Source: an uncultured Gemmatimonadota bacterium
GTDB lineage: Bacteria; Gemmatimonadota; Gemmatimonadetes; Gemmatimonadales; Gemmatimonadaceae
Length of the DNA stretch: 12,834 nucleotides
Direction: 5' to 3'
NCBI GenBank assembly: GCA_946478895.1
Contig: CAMLDY010000069.1
Location: 1 to 12,834, forward strand
Shown: in pieces, positions 7,615 to 12,205 of the stretch
How the letters are laid out: every line of letters begins with the position of its first letter
How positions within the stretch are numbered: position 1 is the stretch's first letter
Notes under the pieces: generated by a model
What the model was told of the DNA's origin: nothing
Database searches by the model: none
The model's input: the letters and a program-made list of their open reading frames with translations, nothing else
Position numbers and translations under genes: made by a program

Positions 7615-8244
7615 TCACAGTTGAGCCGCACCTCGGTCCTCAGTCCACTGTGTGACCACCGCCAGGATGATGGCAATAGTGCACATCAAGCCCGCGATCC
7701 CGCGCATCCAATACGCGATCTGAGTGTCGTGCTGGAGCAATCGCCAATGCGAGAGAAGATTGAACCAGTCGTGACCGTCGCTCTCCTGCCCCGTTGAGCC
7801 ATCGAGCAGCACGAGCTGACCGGCGCGCGAGTCGGCGCAGTAGATCGCGACGCTCAACAGGTTGATCCCCGACCACCACACGCAAACCATCGCCGCGAAC
7901 ACGTCGCGGCGTCGGCCGTCTGCCGTCTTCTTCAGGAAGTAGAACACGAAGATCAGCGGAAACGCAACCTGGGTCAGCGAACCGCCGAGTATGACCATCG
8001 TCCGGCCAAGGATCGGGATCCCGAACGGCATGAACAGCATGTGGCCGAACTCATGGATTGCCAGATCGATGTCGCTCAGGAGAGGCACCACGCCGAGCGG
8101 ATCGCGAAACGCGCTGACGGCAAGCCAGGAAAGGAGGGCGATCAGCGCGAGGCGAAGATAGCGCTGGTTCGAGCGCGTGATGGCGGTGCCTACCGTAGGC
8201 GTTGTCGCTGACACCAGGTGAGCTCTTGGTGGGTTCAGACTCAA
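7615..8244 (-). CDS. HExxH-containing polytopic membrane protein (M50-like, putative)
   Basis: This 209-residue membrane protein has about four hydrophobic segments (near 31-46, 82-104, 116-134 and 181-199). HEFGH (64-68) at the end of a LAIHEFGHMLFMPFG stretch is a zinc-protease signature and is placed at a membrane face, as in site-2 protease (M50) relatives. A second polar cluster, GHDWFNLLSHWRLLQHD (157-173), could supply the third ligand (His158, Asp159, His166 or His172). The classic M50 NPDG motif is absent, so this is either a divergent M50-like family or a non-proteolytic relative. The longest frame begins at TTG 8244. No ribosome binding site supports it, and GTG 8214 is an alternative start. 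It is divergent from the ABC permease with only 48 bp between starts, and convergent with the YceI gene. Substrate and partner are unknown. Confidence 0.7.
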   Translation of the reverse strand: MSLNPPRAHLVSATTPTVGTAITRSNQRYLRLALIALLSWLAVSAFRDPLGVVPLLSDIDLAIHEFGHMLFMPFGIPILGRTMVILGGSLTQVAFPLIFVFYFLKKTADGRRRDVFAAMVCVWWSGINLLSVAIYCADSRAGQLVLLDGSTGQESDGHDWFNLLSHWRLLQHDTQIAYWMRGIAGLMCTIAIILAVVTQWTEDRGAAQL

Positions 8245-8263
8245 GACGCATTCTGACGCGGGA

Positions 8264-8291
8264 TTGCAACGGCCTTATTCCACGGTATCAT
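8264..8291 (+). promoter_or_regulatory. Possible leaderless promoter of the ABC permease
   Basis: TTGCAA (8264-8269), a 16-nt spacer and TATCAT (8286-8291) form a fair sigma-70-like promoter. The -10 box lies 7 nt before ATG 8299, the second in-frame Met of the permease, so transcription would begin at or beside that codon. No ribosome binding site precedes either ATG. Confidence 0.4.
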
Positions 8292-8292
8292 C

Positions 8293-9060
8293 ATGGCCAT
8301 GAGCAGCCCTCTTCGCGGACTCGGCCAACTGACCTGGGCGGAGATCAAGATCTTCATTCGCGAGCCGCTCGGCGCGATTGGCTCGATCGTGATCCCGGTG
8401 GTGTTGTTCGTGATGCTCGGCAAGGCGACGGCGGGGCGGCCGGTGCCGGAAACACCGAAGCTGAGCGATCTCCTGAGCCCCGGTGGAATCGCGACCCTGG
8501 TTTCGCTGCTCGTGATCATCAGCGCGGTGTTGTCGCTGGTGGCGATCATCTCGATCTACCGCGAAGGCGGCATCCTCAAGCGACTCCGCGCGACGCCGTT
8601 CCGGCCGTGGACCATTCTCTCCGCGCACGTCGTGGTGAAGCTGTTGCTCACCGCGCTGACGATGGGGCTGATGGTCGTCGCCGGAAAGCGGTACTTCTCG
8701 ATCGGACCAGATGTGCCGCTGTTCAGATTTACGATCGCGCTCCTGATCAGCACTCTGAGCATCCTGTCGGTTGGATTCATCGTCGCCAGCATCGTTCCGA
8801 CGGCGCGGTTCGCGCAGCCGATCGGCGCGGTGATTTTCTATCCGATGGTCGGACTCTCGGGGCTGTTCGTCCCGATCGACGCTCTTCCACCGGCCTGGCA
8901 AACGGTGGCGCGCGCGCTGCCGCTTACCCGTGCGGCGTCGCTGCTCCAGGGGATGTGGATCGGGGATTCCTGGTCGGCGCATGCGTCCGACATCGCGCTG
9001 CTCGCCGGGGTGTTCGTGGTCTGCGTCGGGCTGACGTCGCGGGTCTTCAGGTGGGAGTAA
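8293..9060 (+). CDS. ABC-2 type transporter permease
   Basis: This 255-residue integral membrane protein has about six hydrophobic spans, as in ABC-2 (DrrB/NodJ-like) permeases. Family hallmarks visible are the N-terminal amphipathic start (EIKIFIREPLGAI), the coupling-loop sequence YREGGILKRLRATPFRPW (about 95-112), and the later YPMVGLSGLFVPIDALPP and ARALPLTRAASLLQG segments. Such permeases dimerise with an ABC ATPase to export drugs, lipids or polysaccharides. The likely partner is the ATPase at 4029-4958, which shares strand and subfamily but is separated by three unrelated genes in mixed orientation. ATG 8293 is the longest start. ATG 8299 fits better if the TATCAT box makes a leaderless transcript. 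Cargo is unknown. The gene ends before a short GCCG/CGGC hairpin and a long non-coding gap. Confidence 0.9.
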   Translation: MAMSSPLRGLGQLTWAEIKIFIREPLGAIGSIVIPVVLFVMLGKATAGRPVPETPKLSDLLSPGGIATLVSLLVIISAVLSLVAIISIYREGGILKRLRATPFRPWTILSAHVVVKLLLTALTMGLMVVAGKRYFSIGPDVPLFRFTIALLISTLSILSVGFIVASIVPTARFAQPIGAVIFYPMVGLSGLFVPIDALPPAWQTVARALPLTRAASLLQGMWIGDSWSAHASDIALLAGVFVVCVGLTSRVFRWE

Positions 9061-9082
9061 AGTTTCTCGGCGGATAGCCTCG

Positions 9083-9093
9083 GCCGCTTCGGC
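9083..9093 (+). terminator. Short GC hairpin after the ABC permease
   Basis: GCCG (9083-9086), a 3-nt loop and CGGC (9090-9093) lie 23 bp past the permease stop. The stem is only 4 bp and no T-run follows, so a terminator role is weak inference. Confidence 0.25.
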
Positions 9094-9118
9094 TCGCATC
9101 TAACAGTACGGAAGCACG

Positions 9119-9132
9119 GAGCCGTTAGCTGC
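9119..9132 (+). repeat. 14-nt motif shared with 12161-12174, copy 1
   Basis: GAGCCGTTAGCTGC here and GAGCCATTAGCTGC at 12161-12174 differ at one base. Both copies are intergenic, and both are followed closely by CCGCG-like sequence. They may be remnants of a dispersed intergenic repeat. Confidence 0.4.
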
Positions 9133-9288
9133 TGAGCAGCCGCGCAAAGAGCTCTCGGGACGCGGCACGTCTCGACGTCTGGCTTTTGGTGGCGACGGCA
9201 CTGCGGTCAAAGGCGCATTTCAGCCAGACCAACTGCTGACTCGGACGACGAGACGCAATGCTTCCCGAGAGCTCTTAGCGTAGCAGCT
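9127..9288. repeat. 162-bp nested inverted repeat upstream of the BlaI operon
   Basis: The 9061-9441 gap has no gene. Most of its first half is a nested dyad. AGCTGCT (9127-9133) pairs with AGCAGCT (9282-9288). AAGAGCTCTCGGGA (9147-9160) pairs perfectly with TCCCGAGAGCTCTT (9263-9276). CGTCTCGACGTC (9168-9179) pairs with GACGACGAGACG (9244-9255) with one mismatch. GTCTGGCT (9177-9184) pairs with AGCCAGAC (9222-9229). Transcribed from either strand it would fold into one long interrupted stem. It could be a small RNA, a mobile MITE-like relic or an extended terminator. It shares no obvious sequence with the 4979-5269 element apart from the general design. The stretch 9289-9362 after it shows nothing I can name. 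Confidence 0.75.
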
Positions 9289-9362
9289 CTCCCGCTATCG
9301 GCTCCATGCTTTCTTTCATCTGGTGGCACGCCGAAGCGCTGACGTCCGAGGCCGGGCCCCAA

Positions 9363-9380
9363 CTACTGAAAACTCAGTTG
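9363..9380. promoter_or_regulatory. BlaI-type operator 1
   Basis: CTACTGAAAACTCAGTTG is a near-palindrome matching the site at 9405-9422 at 14 of 18 positions. It overlaps the first three bases of the -35 box, so a bound repressor would block RNA polymerase. The ACTG/CAGT half-sites differ from the TACA/TGTA half-sites of staphylococcal BlaI/MecI, as expected for a distant regulator. Confidence 0.7.
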
Positions 9381-9406
9381 ACAGCCGCCTAACTCGGCAT
9401 TAATCT
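9378..9406 (+). promoter_or_regulatory. Promoter of the BlaI-M56 operon
   Basis: A perfect -35 box TTGACA (9378-9383), a 17-nt spacer and TAATCT (9401-9406) form a strong sigma-70-like promoter. The expected start is near 9413, leaving a leader of about 30 nt that contains the CGGAGG site. Both boxes overlap a palindromic operator. Confidence 0.8.
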
Positions 9407-9422
9407 ACTGGAAGTTCAGTAG
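9405..9422. promoter_or_regulatory. BlaI-type operator 2
   Basis: CTACTGGAAGTTCAGTAG has perfect 6-bp inverted arms (CTACTG/CAGTAG). It overlaps the last two bases of the -10 box and the transcription start. It lies exactly 42 bp from operator 1, about four helical turns, so two repressor dimers would sit on the same DNA face. Confidence 0.75.
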
Positions 9423-9430
9423 CTAATGCC

Positions 9431-9436
9431 CGGAGG
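9431..9436 (+). promoter_or_regulatory. Ribosome binding site that sets a TTG start for the BlaI gene
   Basis: CGGAGG ends 5 nt before TTG 9442. The nearby ATG (9426) and GTG (9438) are out of frame, so TTG is the only start in good position. Confidence 0.75.
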
Positions 9437-9441
9437 CGTGC

Positions 9442-9816
9442 TTGAGCGATCTGTACTTTCCACCCCGCGAGCTGTCCGTAATGAGTGTCCTGTGGCGCCT
9501 CGGATCGGGCACGGTATCCGAGGTCCGTGATGCGCTGGACGAGGACCTCGCCTACACTTCGGTCCTTTCGGCGCTCCAGATCCTCGAGGAAAAAGGAGTC
9601 GTCCGGCACGAAGCCAAGGGTCGCGCCTACCGCTACTTCCCCACCGTCGAGGCGGATCGCGCCGGCGGCACTGCGCTCGCTCGCGTCCGTGACGCGATCT
9701 TTCACGGATCCGCGGAGCGGATGTTCGCGCAGATGGTGTCCGACAAGAAGTTGAGCCGTAAGGAGCTGCATCGCATGCGCGAGCTGATCGCCGAGCGCCT
9801 CGGAGAGCGGCGATGA
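9442..9816 (+). CDS. blaI-like: BlaI/MecI/CopY-family winged-helix repressor
   Basis: This 124-residue DNA-binding repressor has an N-terminal winged helix (about 5-75): LYFPPRELSVMSVLWRLGSG opens it, the recognition region is LAYTSVLSALQILEEKGVV, and GRAYRYFPTVEADRA is the wing. The C-terminal helices (about 80-124) are the usual dimerisation part. In the known family the dimer blocks its own promoter until a membrane protease of the BlaR1 type triggers its cleavage. I cannot locate a cleavage site by eye. The start is TTG 9442, fixed by the CGGAGG site. The stop overlaps the M56 start (ATGA at 9813-9816), so the pair is co-translated. Two matching dyads cover the promoter, pointing to autorepression. 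No beta-lactamase gene is nearby, so the regulon beyond the operon itself is unknown. Confidence 0.9.
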   Translation: MSDLYFPPRELSVMSVLWRLGSGTVSEVRDALDEDLAYTSVLSALQILEEKGVVRHEAKGRAYRYFPTVEADRAGGTALARVRDAIFHGSAERMFAQMVSDKKLSRKELHRMRELIAERLGERR

Positions 9817-11180
9817 TCGGCTGGCTTGTTTACGCCGTGCAGGTCGGGCTCTGCGTCGCCGCCCTGGCATGGGCGACAGAATCGGTAACGCGATTACTCC
9901 GCCGGCCGACCCGGTTCATCTGGCTCGGCGCCGTGATCTTTTCTACGACCCTCATGGTGCGAGCCGCCGTAGTCTCGCCGGAGCCACCGGCAGCCGCGCA
10001 GCCTCTCAGCTTGTCGTCTCTCGACATCTTGCAGGCGAGCGTTCTCAGCGCCCAACACCGAGTGCCGGCGATTCCCACCGAGTACATCGCCGTCATCTGG
10101 GCGCTCGCGACTTTGCTCGTCGGATGGTCATTCGCAGTGACCGGTTGGAGGCTGCGCCGCGCCAGTCGCCACTGGCCGACGACCGATCTCCACGGACACC
10201 GCGTTCGGGTCGCGCCGTCTACGGGACCGCTGGTGCTCGGACTGCTTCGTCCGGAAATCGTCGTGCCGCGCTGGGTACTTACTCGACCACCGGCCGAGCA
10301 GAGTGTGATTCTCACGCACGAGATCGAGCATCTCAAGGCAGGTGATCAGAACCTGCTCGCGGTGGGATGTCTGGCAGCCGCGTTGATGCCGTGGAACCCC
10401 GCCTGCTGGATCATGGTAGCGCGGCTTCGACTCGCGATCGAGATCGATTGCGACGCGCGCGTACTCCGCGCCGGAGTCCCGCCTCGCTCTTACGGATCAC
10501 TGCTCGTTGATGTCGCCGAGAGCTCATCGCCGTTTCTGCTGGGAACGATGGGTCTCGCCGCTCGTTCATCTCACCTTCGCTCGAGGATTCTCGCCATGCA
10601 GTCCCGCCGATTCAATCATCCCATCATGCGCGGTGCGGCTGCCGCGCTCGTCGGACTGGTCAGCTTTCTCGCCGCGTGCGAGAGCCGCATGCCCACAGCC
10701 GCTGATATCGCGCGGATGGACGCTGCTTCGGTCGAGCGCGCCGCGCCAGCGATGGGACTCTCGCAGGATTCGTCGAGCGCCTGGGTAGTGGACGGGATTC
10801 CGTCGACTGCTGCCGTGGCAAAACAAATTCCGGCCGAAAGCATAGCGTCGGTTCGGCTCTCGAAGGAGAACGGCCGCTCACAGGTGCGGATCGTCACCAA
10901 GGAAGGCCAGCGCCTTGGCGCCGACACGGTACAACTCACTCGTGTTGTCACACCTTCCGAGGGCCCTGTCACGCGCACAGTGGCGAAGATCGCACCGACT
11001 GCAGCCGCGACGCAGCCGCTCGTCATCCTCGACGGCGTACCGTCGACTACGGCAGCGCTCAGGGAGTTATCGACTGACCGGATTGCATCCGTCGAGGTCG
11101 TCAAGGGCGAAAGTGCGCTTGCTCAGTACGGGGAGCGTGGAAGGAACGGTGTCATACTGGTGACGACAAAGGGTCGTTAG
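9813..11180 (+). CDS. M56 (BlaR1-like) sensor protease with two SusC/RagA-plug-like C-terminal repeats
   Basis: This 455-residue membrane metalloprotease sensor has hydrophobic spans near 2-21, 34-53, 91-109 and 270-288. The M56 active site is HEIEH (169-173), with EIDCD (210-214) as the usual downstream acidic motif. In BlaR1 the domain after the last span is a penicillin-binding sensor; here it is absent. Instead there are two repeats about 80 residues apart: VVDGIPST (D327) through SIASVRLSKENG and VRIVTKEG, and ILDGVPST (D407) through RIASVEVVKGESA, YGERGRNGVILVTTKGR. The second closely matches the signature at the plug of SusC/RagA TonB-dependent receptors. The first lacks the YGxxGxNG part. 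The sensing half would lie outside the inner membrane. The gene overlaps the repressor by ATGA, and its 3' end overlaps the convergent permease gene by 29 bp. The M56 call is firm; the ligand is unknown. Confidence 0.88.
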   Translation: MIGWLVYAVQVGLCVAALAWATESVTRLLRRPTRFIWLGAVIFSTTLMVRAAVVSPEPPAAAQPLSLSSLDILQASVLSAQHRVPAIPTEYIAVIWALATLLVGWSFAVTGWRLRRASRHWPTTDLHGHRVRVAPSTGPLVLGLLRPEIVVPRWVLTRPPAEQSVILTHEIEHLKAGDQNLLAVGCLAAALMPWNPACWIMVARLRLAIEIDCDARVLRAGVPPRSYGSLLVDVAESSSPFLLGTMGLAARSSHLRSRILAMQSRRFNHPIMRGAAAALVGLVSFLAACESRMPTAADIARMDAASVERAAPAMGLSQDSSSAWVVDGIPSTAAVAKQIPAESIASVRLSKENGRSQVRIVTKEGQRLGADTVQLTRVVTPSEGPVTRTVAKIAPTAAATQPLVILDGVPSTTAALRELSTDRIASVEVVKGESALAQYGERGRNGVILVTTKGR

Positions 11181-11766
11181 TGCGCTGCTGCGCCTGCTGG
11201 AGGATTCCTCCAGCCAGCGAGCCCGGCACGAGTAGGATGTTTGCCACTGCAGAGACGAGCACCATCGCGCCGACCTGGCTCGGGATGATTGTCAGCGCCG
11301 CAATCGAGAACAGCACCGTGGTGGGAAGCAGGCCGGCTGCAACGGCCGACCACAGCGGTGCTTTCGTTCCCACCCGCGCGGCTTCATATCCACCCATTAT
11401 CGACGTGACGAACCGCGCGACAATCGAGAGTCCCGTGAACACCACAGCCTTGTCGAACGGTGCGTACAGGGTCACGGGATAAGTCACTGCCGCTACCGCA
11501 ACGCTGGCAAGGCATGCAATCACCGAACCCCACAGCATCGCCGGCAGCACGCTCGTAAGAGTCGCTGACATATTCGGCACCGAATGCCGCAGTGCGCCGA
11601 AGAGCGATCGAACCGCCTCTCGCCAGCACCACCGGTTTGCGGCACCAATCCCGTCGCGCTCCGCCCTGACCTGATATTCCTCGTCCAGATCGCCGAGCAT
11701 CGCTTCGCGAATTTCGGGACTGGCGGCGATTGCCGAGATGATTCGATGGACGCCATTCGGAATCAT
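11152..11766 (-). CDS. Small permease-prefix-domain membrane protein
   Basis: This 204-residue protein has an N-terminal cytoplasmic helical segment (about 1-60) of the permease-prefix type: SPEIREAMLGDLDEEYQVRAE, then ANRWCWREAVRSL. About four transmembrane spans follow (roughly 70-94, 101-122, 132-155 and 160-181). In Acidobacteriota and Gemmatimonadota the prefix is usually joined to a large FtsX-like ABC permease and encoded beside a PadR regulator; here the FtsX part is missing and the gene is complete but short. I chose ATG 11766 because GGGAG lies 6 nt upstream and the codon overlaps the padR stop (ATGA). A longer frame to 11832 would run through padR. The gene ends inside the M56 coding region (29-bp tail overlap). 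The function is unknown; a PadR-controlled membrane stress role is inference. Confidence 0.75.
   Translation of the reverse strand: MIPNGVHRIISAIAASPEIREAMLGDLDEEYQVRAERDGIGAANRWCWREAVRSLFGALRHSVPNMSATLTSVLPAMLWGSVIACLASVAVAAVTYPVTLYAPFDKAVVFTGLSIVARFVTSIMGGYEAARVGTKAPLWSAVAAGLLPTTVLFSIAALTIIPSQVGAMVLVSAVANILLVPGSLAGGILQQAQQRTNDPLSSPV
11196..11214. terminator. Perfect hairpin just past the M56 stop, inside the convergent gene
   Basis: GCTGGAGGA (11196-11204) and TCCTCCAGC (11206-11214) are exact inverted 9-mers around one base. They start 15 bp after the M56 stop and lie within the 3' coding end of the opposing gene. The position fits a terminator for the BlaI-M56 transcript, but no T-run follows. 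The palindrome also encodes part of the LAGGILQQAQQ tail, so coding constraint may explain it. Confidence 0.4.
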
Positions 11767-12086
11767 GCTGTTCTCCCGCGAAGTGTCACGCCATTCCACA
11801 TGCGCTCGTGTCGTGCCCGCGCGGCTCGGCATGCTGCCGCCCCATCACGTGTCAGCGAGAAGTAGCGCCTCGACCGGCCGCCGCGCTCTCTGAGAGGCTC
11901 CGATGCCCGCGACATCAACAGCCCCTTGTCCTCTAGTCGCTGCAACGTCGTATAGACCGCGCCCACCGAGTAGTCGCGCCCTTCCACGTCGCTCAGATCT
12001 CGACGCACCGCCGCACCGTACGCGTCAGCGCCCAGTCGCGCGACGGTCAGGAGCGTAGCCAGCTCGAGCCCGGATGCGGTTGCCAT
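11763..12086 (-). CDS. PadR-family transcriptional regulator
   Basis: This 107-residue winged-helix repressor is recognised by ATLLTVARLGADAYGAAVRRDL, then YSVGAVYTTLQRLEDKGLL (recognition helix region, about 40-58), and the wing GRSRRYFSLTRDGAAA. It is a short PadR (subfamily 2-like) whose C-terminal dimerisation helix is brief. PadR proteins commonly repress their own operon and are relieved by small hydrophobic or phenolic compounds or by stress. The gene overlaps the membrane-protein gene by ATGA, so the two form one operon. The start ATG 12086 has a TACAAT box 7 nt upstream and no ribosome binding site, so the transcript is probably leaderless. A partial dyad, CTAGATTGTAG (12090-12100), covers the -10 box and may be its own operator. 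The inducer and any further targets are unknown. Confidence 0.9.
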   Translation of the reverse strand: MATASGLELATLLTVARLGADAYGAAVRRDLSDVEGRDYSVGAVYTTLQRLEDKGLLMSRASEPLRERGGRSRRYFSLTRDGAAACRAARARHERMWNGVTLRGRTA

Positions 12087-12093
12087 ATACTAG

Positions 12094-12122
12094 ATTGTAG
12101 AACATATCGAGCGGTGGCGCAA
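12094..12122 (-). promoter_or_regulatory. padR promoter with overlapping dyad
   Basis: On the minus strand TTGCGC (complement of 12117-12122), a 17-nt spacer and TACAAT (complement of 12094-12099) precede ATG 12086 by 7 nt. The weak dyad CTAGATTGTAG spans the -10 box, fitting autorepression. The expected transcript start coincides with the start codon. Confidence 0.6.
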
Positions 12123-12160
12123 TAGTGGGTAGCCGCCGCGAGGGCGTTAGCGCCGTCGTT

Positions 12161-12174
12161 GAGCCATTAGCTGC
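12161..12174 (+). repeat. 14-nt motif shared with 9119-9132, copy 2
   Basis: GAGCCATTAGCTGC matches the copy at 9119-9132 at 13 of 14 positions. A nearby GGCG-TTAG-CGCC hairpin (12143-12154) contains the same GTTAGC core. Confidence 0.4.
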
Positions 12175-12199
12175 CAGGCCCGCGTCCGCCACATATTGT
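12171..12199 (+). promoter_or_regulatory. Possible leaderless promoter of the racemase
   Basis: CTGCCA (12171-12176), a 17-nt spacer and TATTGT (12194-12199) lie before ATG 12206, with 6 nt between the -10 box and the start codon. There is no ribosome binding site before the ATG. Confidence 0.35.
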
Positions 12200-12205
12200 T
12201 GAGCC

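Noticed and set aside
8275..9099. Minus-strand open frame over the ABC permease
   Set aside because: Its translation is charged and repetitive (Arg, Asp, His), and the plus-strand permease explains the region.
9813..11180. Beta-lactam resistance operon
   Set aside because: The repressor and M56 parts fit, but the sensor lacks the penicillin-binding domain and no beta-lactamase or PBP gene is in the window.
11767..11832. N-terminal extension of the prefix membrane protein to 11832
   Set aside because: It would overlap padR by 70 bp, while ATG 11766 has a GGGAG site and the usual ATGA overlap.
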